A DNA stretch of 64,000 nucleotides from Polaribacter cellanae (GCF_017569185.1 NZ_CP071869.1:3400001-3464000); one strand, 5' to 3'. Counted from the stretch's first letter, positions 9,804 through 18,388 are shown. Program-made: numbers and translations. The notes: generated from the letters alone by a model not told the origin.

Positions 9804-9971
9804 AAACCTCACAGTTTTTAAAACCTGTGAGGGTTTTTATTTTAGAATTATTAAATAGGTACTGTTTTTTAAAAATTTACAACTACAACCTCTAAAGGGT
9901 TTCAAACCCTTTAGGGGTTAAAAAATAAATAGAATGTTAGACCTGACAGGTTTTTAAAACCTGTCAGGTCT
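9804..9971. repeat. three successive palindromic repeats
   Basis: Three hairpins stand in a row: CCTCACAG / CCTGTGAGG (9804-9837), CTCTAAAGGGTTT / AAACCCTTTAGGGG (9888-9919) and AGACCTGACAGG / CCTGTCAGGTCT (9939-9971). They belong to one family also present at 51454-51486 and at the IS110 insertion site (30220). The third has a T-run and could act as a terminator. Confidence 0.75.
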
Positions 9972-10024
9972 TTTTCCTATGATGGCTTTTCAATAAGAAA
10001 TAAAATATCTCGATTAAATAATTC

Positions 10025-10130
10025 GTTAGCAAACAAGCTTGCGTGAAGGATTGTAGCAATTGTTTGAGCTCTTTTTTCTTTTTCAGAAAAAAAGCGAGTG
10101 CGAAAAGCCTGACCTGAAAGGACACGCCCA
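10025..10130. repeat. dispersed GTTAGC...GCGTGAAGGATTG repeat, copy 1
   Basis: This stretch of the 9722-10187 gap reads GTTAGCAAACAA, CTTGCGTGAAGGATTGTAGC, AATTGTTTGAGCTC, a CTTTTTC/GAAAAAAAG hairpin, then CCTGACC and GGACACGCCC. Related sequence lies at 41680-41815 (same orientation) and at 17575-17665 (opposite orientation). No coding frame is seen in it. Confidence 0.55.
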
Positions 10131-10135
10131 AAACA

Positions 10136-10167
10136 AAAAAAATCCACCTTTAAAAAGATGGATTTTT
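10136..10167 (-). terminator. terminator of the aminotransferase gene
   Basis: Read on the minus strand, the hairpin AAATCCATCTTT / AAAGGTGGATTT ends in a T-run about 20 bases past the aminotransferase stop. Confidence 0.75.
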
Positions 10168-10187
10168 ATATAATAAAGTTTGAGATT

Positions 10188-11375
10188 TTAACTCAACGCT
10201 TTTTTAATTCTTTTAATGGCTTCACGAATTTGTAATTCGGATGCTGCATAAGAAATTCTGATACAGTTTGGTGTACCAAAAGCATCTCCTGTTACTGTGG
10301 CAACATTGGCATTTTCTAAGATAAACAAAGAAAAATCGCTTGCGTTATTAATTTTTGTTCCATTGATGGTTTTACCAAAGAAAGCAGAAATGTCTGGGAA
10401 AACGTAAAAAGCTCCTTCAGGAACATTTACTTTAAAACCCTCGATTTCTCTAAGCAAACCAATTACAATATCTCTACGAGTTTTAAACTCGTCTACCATA
10501 TATTGAATTTTTTCAACCGGTGCTAAAACAGCAGTAATTGCAGCTCTTTGAGCGATACAGTTTGTACCAGATGTAATTTGCCCTTGCATTTTTGTACATG
10601 CTTTTGCAATCCATTCTGGTGCTCCAATAAAACCAATTCTCCAACCAGTCATCGCAAAACCTTTTGCCAAACCATTTACAGTAATTGTTCTGTTATACAT
10701 ACTTTCGATTGCAGCAAAACTAAATGGTTTTGAATCGTAATTTACGTGCTCGTAAATCTCGTCCGACAAAACATATATCTGTGGATGCTTTTCTAAAACA
10801 GCTGCTAAAGCTCTATATTCTGCTTCAGAATAAATAGTTCCACTTGGGTTATTTGGCGAATTGAAAAACACCATTTTTGTTTTTGGTGTAATTGCAGCTT
10901 CTAATTGTGCTGGTGTAATTTTAAAATCGTTCTCGATGGAAGAAGGAATTTCTACATATTTTGCTTCACATAAAATTGCAATCGCAGAATAACTTACCCA
11001 ATAAGGAGCAGGCAATAAAACTTCGTCTCCTGGGTTTAATAAAACCTGTGCTACGTTTGCAATAGATTGTTTTGCACCTGTAGAAACCACAACCTGATTT
11101 GGTTTATAGTCTAAATTATTATCGCGTTTAAACTTTACGCAAATCGCTTCTTTCAACTCTACATATCCATCTACTGGAGAGTACGAATTGTAATTTTGAT
11201 TGATGGCTTCAATAGCAGCGTCTTTAATAAAATCTGGCGTATTAAAATCGGGTTCTCCCAAACTTAAGCCAATAATATCTTTTCCTTCTGCTCTTAATTC
11301 TCTTGCTTTTGCAGCCATTGCTAAAGTTTGAGAAACTGGTAAACTGTTAATTCTGTCCGATAATGGATGTTTCAT
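10188..11375 (-). CDS. pyridoxal-phosphate aminotransferase, aspartate aminotransferase type
   Basis: A class I/II fold-type I aminotransferase of 395 residues that probably transfers amino groups between aspartate or related substrates and 2-oxoglutarate. Visible motifs are LSLGEPDFNTP near residue 38, FNSPNNPSG (about 170-178), SDEIYEH (about 203) and the PLP-lysine motif VNGLAKGFAMTGWRIGF (about 233-249). The C-terminus has CIRISYAAS, containing the substrate-carboxylate Arg. It resembles aspartate/prephenate aminotransferases of subgroup Ib; exact specificity cannot be read from sequence. The start is the first Met, preceded by a single arm of the GTGTAATT repeat. It stands alone, with its own terminator. 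Confidence 0.9.
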   Translation of the reverse strand: MKHPLSDRINSLPVSQTLAMAAKARELRAEGKDIIGLSLGEPDFNTPDFIKDAAIEAINQNYNSYSPVDGYVELKEAICVKFKRDNNLDYKPNQVVVSTGAKQSIANVAQVLLNPGDEVLLPAPYWVSYSAIAILCEAKYVEIPSSIENDFKITPAQLEAAITPKTKMVFFNSPNNPSGTIYSEAEYRALAAVLEKHPQIYVLSDEIYEHVNYDSKPFSFAAIESMYNRTITVNGLAKGFAMTGWRIGFIGAPEWIAKACTKMQGQITSGTNCIAQRAAITAVLAPVEKIQYMVDEFKTRRDIVIGLLREIEGFKVNVPEGAFYVFPDISAFFGKTINGTKINNASDFSLFILENANVATVTGDAFGTPNCIRISYAASELQIREAIKRIKKALS

Positions 11376-11405
11376 TGTGTAATCGTGTAATTGTTTAACT
11401 ATATA
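11376..11405. repeat. GTGTAATT-type repeat, single arm
   Basis: TGTGTAATCGTGTAATTG directly upstream of the aminotransferase start. The fuller two-armed forms are at 23346, 52480 and 53260. Confidence 0.55.
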
Positions 11406-11415
11406 GTTGTAAAAG

Positions 11416-12507
11416 TTATGCCAATTCTGGCTTTTTACCTAAAACGCCCAAGTGCCTAAAGTGCTCTATAATTGCTTTACGCATTGTTTTGTATTCGTTG
11501 TAAGGCAAATTAAATTCTTGCGCTGTTTCTTTTACAATTTTAGCCAATTTATTGTAATGTACATGAGAAATATGTGGAAAAATATGATGTTCAACTTGAT
11601 GATTTAAACCTCCTGTATAGAAGTTTACCAACCAATTCGTAGGTGCAAAGTTAGATGTTGTATATAATTGGTGGACTGCCCAAGTGTGTTCTAAATTGCC
11701 ATCTTTGTCTGGAAGTGGCATTTCTGTATTGGGTACAATGTGTGCCAATTGAAAAACTAAACTTAAAATCATACCAGCTGTGTAATGCATTACAAAGAAA
11801 CCTAATAAAACTTTCCACCAAGCAATGTCTAAAACCAATAAAGGTAACACAATCCAAAGTGCATAATACACCACTTTAGAAATGACCAATTTTGTCCATT
11901 CTACTTTTGGGTTTGGAAATTTACCATAAGATAATTTACGTTTTAAATATCTGTGCATTTGCTTGATATCTGTAGTAATTGCCCAGTTTATAGTTAACAA
12001 TCCATATAAAAATATCGAATAATATTTTTGAATTTTATGAATAGGGAACCATTTAGAGTGTTCAGAAAAACGAATAACTCTTCCTGCATCTATATCTTCA
12101 TCATGGCCTTCTACATTGGTAAATGTGTGGTGTAAAACATTGTGTTGTACTTTCCAATTATACACGTTTCCTGCAAGGATGTAAATACTACTTCCCATTA
12201 ATTTATTTACCCATTTTCTTTTAGAAAAAGATTCGTGGTTTGCATCGTGCATTACATTCATACCAACACCAGCCATACCAATTCCTGTAACAACCATTAA
12301 CAAAATCATAACCCATTGAGGCATTGAAACTGTTAAGATTAGGATAAATGGAATTAAGAAAAGTGAAAACATAATAATTGCTTTACTGTACAATTTCCAG
12401 TTTCCTGTTCTCTTTAGATTGTTGTCTTTAAAATAAGTGTTTACTCTTTTATTTAGAGTTCTAAAGAATTTTGCTTTATCTACTCTGGAAAAATTTATTG
12501 TTTTCAT
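11416..12507 (-). CDS. membrane fatty acid desaturase
   Basis: A di-iron integral membrane acyl desaturase that introduces double bonds into lipid acyl chains. All three histidine boxes are visible in 363 residues: HDANHESF (near 106), HNVLHHTFTN (near 143) and NHQVEHHIFPH (near 310). Between them lie pairs of hydrophobic segments (46-90, 215-255). The QVEHH form of box 3 is typical of the linoleoyl-CoA/front-end desaturase-like group, but no cytochrome b5 domain is fused. A TATTTTTG promoter element lies upstream on the minus strand (about 12529-12536). It is divergent from rsmG. Confidence 0.9.
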   Translation of the reverse strand: MKTINFSRVDKAKFFRTLNKRVNTYFKDNNLKRTGNWKLYSKAIIMFSLFLIPFILILTVSMPQWVMILLMVVTGIGMAGVGMNVMHDANHESFSKRKWVNKLMGSSIYILAGNVYNWKVQHNVLHHTFTNVEGHDEDIDAGRVIRFSEHSKWFPIHKIQKYYSIFLYGLLTINWAITTDIKQMHRYLKRKLSYGKFPNPKVEWTKLVISKVVYYALWIVLPLLVLDIAWWKVLLGFFVMHYTAGMILSLVFQLAHIVPNTEMPLPDKDGNLEHTWAVHQLYTTSNFAPTNWLVNFYTGGLNHQVEHHIFPHISHVHYNKLAKIVKETAQEFNLPYNEYKTMRKAIIEHFRHLGVLGKKPELA

Positions 12508-12579
12508 TAATTGTTTTAATAAATAAGTTACAAAAATAATCTTTTTGAATTTGCTTTATATGATAAACGTCAGCTTTTG

Positions 12580-12612
12580 TTGCTAATTGTTTGTTAAGTA
12601 TAACTATTTTTG
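12580..12612 (+). promoter_or_regulatory. promoter of rsmG
   Basis: TTG at 12580-12582, 22 bases, then TATTTTTG at 12605-12612 matches the Bacteroidota TTG/TAnnTTTG consensus. The rsmG ATG follows 19 bases downstream. Confidence 0.65.
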
Positions 12613-12631
12613 CACTTCAAACCTTATATAG

Positions 12632-13261
12632 ATGGATATTATTCACAAATATTTTAAAAATTTATCAGAAACGCAAATTCAACAATTTAGCAAGTTACAA
12701 GAGTTGTACCAAGATTGGAATTTGAAAATAAATGTGGTTTCGAGAAAAGATATCGACGAATTATACCTACGTCATGTTTTACATTCTTTAGGAATCGCTA
12801 AAATTGTAAGTTTTAAAGCGGGTTCTAAAGTAATGGATGTTGGTACAGGAGGAGGTTTTCCTGGAATTCCTTTGGCAATTTTATTTCCAGAAACGCAATT
12901 TCATTTGGTAGATTCTATCGGAAAAAAAATTAAAGTTGTTGATGAAGTTGTAGCTGGCTTGGGTTTAGAAAACGTAAAAACCACCAATGGAAGAGTAGAG
13001 CAAGTAAAAGATACTTACGATTTTATTGTAAGTAGAGCAGTAGCACAAATGGAAACTTTTGTGGGGTGGACAAGAGGAAAAATAAACAAGAAACAAAACC
13101 ACGATTTAAAAAACGGAATTTTGTATTTAAAAGGTGGCGATTTAACTGAAGAATTAAAACTATATACTTCTGCCACAATTTACGATTTACCCAATTATTT
13201 TGATGAATCGTTTTTTGAAACTAAAAAAGTGGTGCATTTAGGGATGAAGTTTAAGGGCTGA
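12632..13261 (+). CDS. rsmG: 16S rRNA (guanine-527 N7) methyltransferase
   Basis: RsmG (GidB) methylates G527 in the 530 loop of 16S rRNA using S-adenosylmethionine. The 209 residues match the family. Signatures are WNLKINVVSRKD near residue 30, YLRHVLHSL, the SAM-binding motif VMDVGTGGGFPGIPLAI (about 68-84), the acidic LVDSIGKKIK and the VSRAV motif near 135. It is a single gene with a good promoter, followed by a palindrome that may terminate both it and the convergent lipoprotein gene. Confidence 0.96.
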   Translation: MDIIHKYFKNLSETQIQQFSKLQELYQDWNLKINVVSRKDIDELYLRHVLHSLGIAKIVSFKAGSKVMDVGTGGGFPGIPLAILFPETQFHLVDSIGKKIKVVDEVVAGLGLENVKTTNGRVEQVKDTYDFIVSRAVAQMETFVGWTRGKINKKQNHDLKNGILYLKGGDLTEELKLYTSATIYDLPNYFDESFFETKKVVHLGMKFKG

Positions 13262-13356
13262 TTTTGCAGGGAACGTTAAATAAATAAGCCATTTTTTTCT
13301 TCATATAATTAGAAAAATAAAGACATTTTTCTACAAAGTATGTAAGTTAAAAATTA

Positions 13357-13388
13357 CAGGATTAAATTTTTTATAGTTTAATCCTGTC
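13357..13388. terminator. bidirectional terminator-like palindrome
   Basis: ACAGGATTAAA / TTTAATCCTGT with a 10-base loop lies between convergent rsmG and the lipoprotein gene. A second small palindrome, GTCCCGAA / TTTGGGAC, lies near 13425. The rest of 13262-13517 shows nothing else. Confidence 0.6.
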
Positions 13389-13517
13389 TTCAAATATAGT
13401 AGAAAACTGGTTAAGAATAATTCTCGTCCCGAATTTTTGGGACTAATTGTTCATCTTTATGTAACTTTAAATAGCAATAAGTACTTCTTTTTTTAGATTT
13501 GGCATATAACAATTATA

Positions 13518-14261
13518 TTATATGCCCATAATTTTGTGATATTCCTCCATGCTTACTTCTTTGTAAAAATCGTTCGGAATATCAAATAAATTTTTTTCTA
13601 ACTTTTTAAATTTAATACTATCAGCATTAATTATTAAAGATTTATCTTTAGATATGGCTTTAAGAACAAAGAGATCTTTAATAAAAAGTTCTTGAGGTCC
13701 AACAGATAATTTTTGCCCTTCAGCAAACCAAACATCAAACTCTCCAGAAGTTTGTTGTGGATAGTTTCCAGCAAAGGTTATTTTGCCATTTTGAGTTGAA
13801 ATTTTATGAATGGGATTCGATTCTTTTAAATTTTTAGGTAAACCATCGTAATATGGAATCATATGGTTTTTTGGGTCTAAAGTTTCTTTTATCTTATACC
13901 TGTGCCCGTTAAAAGTCTCCATCCATATTAAACTGGTGTTATTTTTTCGGTATTTTACTACTTTAGCTTTCTCATAATAATCAGACATTTTTTTACTTGT
14001 TGATGAGAGTATTATTTCTTTTGTTATTCTTTTTTTAATATCGAAAAAAACTTTTACTTTAAGAGTGTCATATTTTGGAAATAACGATGTATAATGAGAG
14101 TAAAGTGAATCTTTTTTGTTTTCAGGTACGCCTTGTAACTGATTTTTTATTAATGTATGATTATCATTAATTAAAGAATATACTATTTCGCCACTATTTT
14201 TTTGTGTTTCACAAGAGCAAAAGACTATTAAGAAAATAGCCATAAAAGATATTGTTTTCAT
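13518..14261 (-). CDS. GLPGLI-like lipoprotein
   Basis: A 247-residue secreted lipoprotein with signal peptide MKTISFMAIFLIVFCSC (lipobox Cys at residue 15-17). It has the layout of GLPGLI-family proteins: an N-terminal GEIVYSL strand, a segment WMETFNGHRYKIKE, and a late GEFDVWFAEGQKLSVGPQELF region corresponding to the WYTPDIP...GP block. The GLPGLI hexapeptide itself is not conserved, so the family call is tentative. Function is unknown. It is monocistronic, with no clear partner nearby; the 256 bases upstream (14262-14517) show no feature. Confidence 0.55.
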   Translation of the reverse strand: MKTISFMAIFLIVFCSCETQKNSGEIVYSLINDNHTLIKNQLQGVPENKKDSLYSHYTSLFPKYDTLKVKVFFDIKKRITKEIILSSTSKKMSDYYEKAKVVKYRKNNTSLIWMETFNGHRYKIKETLDPKNHMIPYYDGLPKNLKESNPIHKISTQNGKITFAGNYPQQTSGEFDVWFAEGQKLSVGPQELFIKDLFVLKAISKDKSLIINADSIKFKKLEKNLFDIPNDFYKEVSMEEYHKIMGI

Positions 14262-14517
14262 TATTAAAAGTTTTTTTACAAAGAAAAATATTTTCTTGAA
14301 GAACGATGGTTAATAAGTGTTAATGAATGTTAATTTTTTACGCTAAATATTTTCTTCCAAATTAACACTATATATCACTAATTGGATTTGATAAAGCAAC
14401 AGTATTTAACTACATATTACCTGTAATTATGTTTTGTTTTTATAATGCAATGTAGAAAGTTCTTCAATTTTATTGAAAGTGGTAAAAGAAATACAAATTA
14501 CTTTAATTATTTACTAT

Positions 14518-15369
14518 TTAAAGATTAAAAAAGCCAAGTTTGCCTAATACATAGCCAATTAAACCAGCTAAAATAAGTGAGATAACAAACAATAAAATTA
14601 ATCCAATTAGAAAGCGAAGTAATTTTAGAATATTTTTACCAAAAGAAAGCTTATATAATTTACCAAATGCATATAAATAGTATAAGATATATGTAAGCGT
14701 GCTATAAAGGTATATAGATGGATGAATTACGATTGCTGCCAAGAAAGCAATTAGAGTAAAATAGGTAGCAAAACCATAGATGTATGCGTTTATAACGATG
14801 TGTTCACCAAAATTGTGAGGTTTTCGATACGTCCATTTGCTTAAAACAGCATAAATTACTAAAAAAAGAAAAGCTAGTAAGTTAAAATAACGAAGCATAA
14901 AGTACCAAATTTTATCCATGGTACTTAATTGAAATTCAGCTACTTTCTTTTCAATTTTTAATTTCTCAAGTTCTTTTTCATTAAGGTTAGGAAAAGCAGA
15001 AATATCTACAGTTGCTTTTTCTCTAATTTCTGTAAGATTTTCTGAATTCATAGCATTTTGAATATTTATAAAATCATCAGAAAAATAGTTAAAAATAATA
15101 ACAGATAAAGCTGCACCAACTGCTAAAAACGCAAAAGGATTTACATACTTTTTACGAACACCAGAAAGATATTCTCCAATAACCTCTTCAGGATTAGTAA
15201 CCATTTTCCTTAAGGTTAAGAAAAACTTACTATCAATGCCAAAAACATCTATAGCTAATTCTGTAACTAGATGTTTAAAGGTAATTCTACTAGTAACTAC
15301 TTTTGCGCCACAATTGTCGCAAAATAGAGCATTTTCCTCTAATGGATCTTGGCAGTTTTTACAATTCAT
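14518..15369 (-). CDS. DUF3667-type zinc-ribbon membrane protein
   Basis: A 283-residue protein starting with a four-cysteine zinc ribbon (CKNCQDPLEENALFCDNCG). A short helix region follows (LRKMVTNPEEVIGEYLSGVRKKYVNPFAFL), then about five transmembrane segments in the second half. This ribbon plus NP-F-L membrane layout is that of DUF3667 proteins, whose function is not known. Downstream of lysS on the same strand, but a terminator hairpin separates them, so it is probably transcribed alone. Confidence 0.75.
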   Translation of the reverse strand: MNCKNCQDPLEENALFCDNCGAKVVTSRITFKHLVTELAIDVFGIDSKFFLTLRKMVTNPEEVIGEYLSGVRKKYVNPFAFLAVGAALSVIIFNYFSDDFINIQNAMNSENLTEIREKATVDISAFPNLNEKELEKLKIEKKVAEFQLSTMDKIWYFMLRYFNLLAFLFLVIYAVLSKWTYRKPHNFGEHIVINAYIYGFATYFTLIAFLAAIVIHPSIYLYSTLTYILYYLYAFGKLYKLSFGKNILKLLRFLIGLILLFVISLILAGLIGYVLGKLGFFNL

Positions 15370-15384
15370 AAATCAAATATAACT

Positions 15385-15418
15385 AAAAAAAGGAACTACA
15401 TTTCTGTAATTCCTTTTT
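15385..15418 (-). terminator. terminator of lysS
   Basis: On the minus strand a stem AAAAAGGAA-TACA / TGTA-TTCCTTTTT ends in T residues about 80 bases beyond the lysS stop. Confidence 0.75.
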
Positions 15419-15495
15419 GATATCGTTCTTAATAAAACAGGAATTTATATATTATTTGGTCAATTCCTAATTGGTTAAGAATGTTATTTTTAATT

Positions 15496-17193
15496 CTACA
15501 AAGCTTCCACAAACAAACCTTCGTCTGTTTTAGAAACTTTGGCAACTTCTTTTTTAGTTAAACCTTTTATGGTTTTGTCCCATTTTTTGTTCGACAAACC
15601 AGATTGTGTTTTTAAATCGACTAATTCTATTTTTTCTGATTTTGTAATAATAGCAAGTAAATCTTTCTCCTCAACAGTGAGTTCTACATCTGCAGCGATT
15701 CGCTGCTCTGGTCGCATTTGAGGGAAAAATAGCACTTCTTGAATTGATTGATTATTGGTTAAAAACATAATTAATCTGTCCATTCCAATTCCCATTCCAG
15801 ATGTTGGAGGCATTCCATACTCTAAGGCACGTAAAAAATCGTGGTCTATAAATTCTGTTGCTTCATCATCTCCTTTAGCCGCTAATTTAAGTTGATGTTC
15901 AAAGCGTTCACGTTGGTCAATTGGGTCGTTTAATTCGGAATATGCATTGGCAATTTCTTTACCACAAACCATTAATTCGAAACGTTCTGTTAGCTCTGGA
16001 TTGTCTCTGTGTTCTTTACAAAGTGGCGACATTTCTTTTGGGTAATCTGTAATAAAAGTAGGCTGAATGTAGTTTCCTTCACATTTCTCACCAAAAATCT
16101 CATCAATTAATTTTCCTTTTCCCATGGTTTCATCCACATCAATCCCTAAAGATTTTGCGGCAGTTCTAATTTCGTCTTCTGTTTTTCCATTGATGTCGAA
16201 ACCCGTAAAATGCTTTATAGAATCTGCCATTGTTACTCTGGCATAAGGTGCTTTAAAATCAATTTTGTGTTCTCCAAAAGTGGCTTTCGAAGTTCCATTT
16301 ACTGCAATTGCACAATGTTCTAATAATTGCTCACAAAAATCCATCATCCAATTGTAATCTTTGTACGAAACGTAAATTTCCATGGCAGTAAATTCAGGAT
16401 TGTGCGTTCTGTCCATTCCTTCATTTCTAAAGTTTTTCGAGAATTCATATACACCATCAAAACCACCAACAATTAAACGTTTTAAATACAATTCGTTGGC
16501 AATTCTCATATATAATGGAATGTCTAACGAGTTATGATGTGTTATAAAAGGCCTTGCAGCTGCACCACCAGGAATTGGTTGTAAAACTGGAGTTTCTACT
16601 TCAAAATAACCAGCGTCGTTAAAGAAAGAACGCATGGCATTAAACAATTTTGTACGTTTTATAAAAACCTCTTTTACATTTGGGTTTACCACCAAATCTG
16701 CATAACGCTGTCTGTAACGCATTTCTGGATCCGTAAAAGCATCGTAAGTTACGCCATCTTTTACTTTAGGAATTGGTAAAGGTTTTAAGGCTTTAGAAAG
16801 TATTTTAAAATTCTTAACCATTACTGTTTTTTCACCTACTTTTGTGGTAAATAACGTTCCTTCAATACCCACAAAATCTCCTAAATCTAATAATTTTTTA
16901 AAGATATTGTTGTATAAAGATTTATCTTCTCCAGTACAAATTTCATCACGATTAAAATACAATTGTATTCTACCTTCACCATCTTGTAATTGCCCAAAAG
17001 AAGCTTTTCCTTGAATGTTAATTACCATTAAACGTCCAGCAATAATTACCTCTTTACCTTCCTCGTAATTCTGTTTAATTTCTTTTGAGTTAGAATTTAC
17101 TGGAAACAAATCTGCAGGATATGGGTTTATGCCCAAATCTCTTAATTTTGCAAGTTTTTCTCTACGTACAACTTCTTGTTCTGATAATTGCAT
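15496..17193 (-). CDS. lysS: lysyl-tRNA synthetase, class II
   Basis: Charges tRNA-Lys. The N-terminal OB-fold anticodon domain (about 50-160) includes GKASFGQLQDGEGRIQLYF. The class II catalytic core follows, with motif 2 FRNEGMDRTHNPEFTAMEIY (about 262-281) and motif 3 GMGIGMDRLIMFL (about 475-487). At 565 residues it is about 60 longer than E. coli LysS. The extra C-terminus after the catalytic core (from LTVEEKDLLAIITKSEKIEL) looks like a small winged-helix-type appendage with a Lys-rich helix, common in Bacteroidota but of unclear role. The minus-strand promoter is at 17230-17260. Confidence 0.97.
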   Translation of the reverse strand: MQLSEQEVVRREKLAKLRDLGINPYPADLFPVNSNSKEIKQNYEEGKEVIIAGRLMVINIQGKASFGQLQDGEGRIQLYFNRDEICTGEDKSLYNNIFKKLLDLGDFVGIEGTLFTTKVGEKTVMVKNFKILSKALKPLPIPKVKDGVTYDAFTDPEMRYRQRYADLVVNPNVKEVFIKRTKLFNAMRSFFNDAGYFEVETPVLQPIPGGAAARPFITHHNSLDIPLYMRIANELYLKRLIVGGFDGVYEFSKNFRNEGMDRTHNPEFTAMEIYVSYKDYNWMMDFCEQLLEHCAIAVNGTSKATFGEHKIDFKAPYARVTMADSIKHFTGFDINGKTEDEIRTAAKSLGIDVDETMGKGKLIDEIFGEKCEGNYIQPTFITDYPKEMSPLCKEHRDNPELTERFELMVCGKEIANAYSELNDPIDQRERFEHQLKLAAKGDDEATEFIDHDFLRALEYGMPPTSGMGIGMDRLIMFLTNNQSIQEVLFFPQMRPEQRIAADVELTVEEKDLLAIITKSEKIELVDLKTQSGLSNKKWDKTIKGLTKKEVAKVSKTDEGLFVEAL

Positions 17194-17229
17194 TCTGTAT
17201 TGTGTTAGGTTCTATTTTTATAAAGACAG

Positions 17230-17260
17230 CAAAGATACAATCTATAAAAGAATTAGACAA
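17230..17260 (-). promoter_or_regulatory. promoter of lysS
   Basis: On the minus strand TTG (17258-17260), 20 bases, then TATCTTTG (17230-17237) is an exact TTG/TAnnTTTG promoter. It is back to back with the promoter of the small-RNA candidate. Confidence 0.8.
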
Positions 17261-17290
17261 TTAGCAGAATTAATAAAATGTGGTTTATTA

Positions 17291-17322
17291 TTTGCGGAAA
17301 TACGAAATCGTTGTATATTTGC
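17291..17322 (+). promoter_or_regulatory. promoter of the small-RNA candidate
   Basis: TTTG at 17291-17294, 19 bases, then TATATTTG at 17314-17321: a full consensus match. The first hairpin of the candidate RNA begins 5 bases downstream. Confidence 0.8.
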
Positions 17323-17432
17323 ACGCTACTTTTTGTTGAAGTAGTATTTAGTTGTGTTGTTTGGCACTTTCGAAAAAGTGTCTTGGTTTTGTTAACCAAT
17401 GGAAAGCTTCCCTTAAATGGGACGCTTTTTTT
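17323..17432 (+). ncRNA. candidate structured small RNA
   Basis: About 110 bases hold four consecutive hairpins: CTACTT/AAGTAG (17326-17344), CACTTT/AAAGTG (17365-17380), TTGGTT/AACCAA (17383-17399) and a final GC-CCC/GGG-GC stem (17405-17424) running into seven T residues. A consensus promoter stands directly in front and an intrinsic terminator at the end. The long plus-strand frame crossing this region is hydrophobic, lacks family features and is better explained as chance. I do not recognise the RNA; tandem short hairpins do not look like 6S, tmRNA or RNase P. Confidence 0.65.
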
Positions 17433-17574
17433 GTTTATAAGCGTTTTTATTTCTTTTTTTTTTGGAGCTATTTCTAGCTTTTACTACTCGCTTTTTTTAT
17501 GCTGAATTTATTTCAACATCTTTCATTTTTAAAAAGTAAGTGAATTAAAGTAACAGATATTGAATCGAGTTCAG

Positions 17575-17665
17575 CATAAAAAAAGCTCAAACAATTAGCC
17601 TGTCTTGAGCTCGGTTGAGAGATTTAACCTAGGCTAGATTTGTTTGCTAACTTTTTTTTCAGTCT
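17575..17665 (-). repeat. dispersed GTTAGC...AATTGTTTGAGCT repeat, copy 2
   Basis: On the minus strand GTTAGCAAACAAA...CTAATTGTTTGAGCTTTTTT parallels the copy at 10025. An internal GAGCTC and an upstream TGCTGAATTTATTTCAAC (about 17500) are also palindromic. The remainder of 17433-17737 is AT-rich with no supported gene. Confidence 0.5.
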
Positions 17666-17737
17666 TCATTCTTCAGTTTTTAGATAACAGCAAGTCTATG
17701 TTTTGTATATTTCTTTGAAATTAAAAGACAATCTCAG

Positions 17738-18238
17738 TTAAAAGAACTCTCCTTTATACTCCCAAAATTTTATTAAAAATAAAACGACAAAAACTACAGC
17801 AACAGAAAATTTAATCGTTGCAGATGCTAACAAACCTATAAAAGAACCAAAAGAAGCTTTTATGGCTCTGTTGGTGTCTTTACTGTTATAAAAAAGTTCG
17901 CCAATTAAAGCTCCGAAAAAAGCACCAATTAAAATTCCAAAAGGAATAGGAGTAAACAAGCCAACAATTAAACCAATTGTAGTTCCATAAACCCCATATT
18001 TACTACCGCCAAAACGTTTGGTTCCAATTGCAGGAATTATATAATCGAGCACCCAAATAAGAACTGCAATACCTAAAGTAATTCCCAAAAAGTTACAATT
18101 CATTGGAATTACAGAGGTAAGATGCAAAACTAATAAGCCAATCCAACCTGTTAAAGGTCCAGGTAAAATAGGTAGAAAAGAACCAATAATTCCTAATAAG
18201 ACCAATAGAAATCCAATAAAAAGAAGAAGTATATCCAT
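17738..18238 (-). CDS. DUF456 family membrane protein
   Basis: A 166-residue glycine-rich membrane protein with about four hydrophobic segments. Typical DUF456 features are FLPILPGPLTGWIGLLVLHL near the N-terminus, DYIIPAIGTKRFGGSKYGVYGTTIG in the middle, and GALIGELFYN near residue 110. Function is not known. A longer frame begins at 18301, but its first 21 residues are read through a TTTCGACTGCGCTCAA dispersed repeat (18246-18263), so the ATG at 18238 is preferred. Divergent from the blaI-like gene, with a 40-bp palindrome between them. Confidence 0.8.
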   Translation of the reverse strand: MDILLLFIGFLLVLLGIIGSFLPILPGPLTGWIGLLVLHLTSVIPMNCNFLGITLGIAVLIWVLDYIIPAIGTKRFGGSKYGVYGTTIGLIVGLFTPIPFGILIGAFFGALIGELFYNSKDTNRAIKASFGSFIGLLASATIKFSVAVVFVVLFLIKFWEYKGEFF

Positions 18239-18320
18239 AATAATTAGGTTTCGACTGCGCTCAACCAAGAAGGTTATTTTAATAATAAGACGAAAATACA
18301 AAACCTTTGTTACAATATTT

Positions 18321-18388
18321 TATAACTAAAAAATTAGTTTAAACTAATTTTTTAGTTATATTTGTCGTGTTGAACTAAAAGTTTAGTT
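18321..18388 (+). promoter_or_regulatory. BlaI-type operators and promoter
   Basis: A perfect 40-bp palindrome (18321-18360) has arms reading TATAACTAAAAAATTAGTTT. It overlaps a TATATTTG promoter element (18357-18364). A second palindrome, AACTAAA-AG-TTTAGTT (18373-18388), lies just before the ATG at 18395. The repeated AACTAAA/TTTAGTT half-sites flanking the promoter are what autorepression by a BlaI/MecI dimer would need. Confidence 0.75.

Noticed and set aside
17129-17505. Two overlapping plus-strand frames of 71 and 75 residues near the lysS start
   Set aside because: They cross the lysS promoter, the consensus promoter and hairpins of the small-RNA candidate; composition is Phe/Leu/Ser-rich chance translation of AT-rich DNA.
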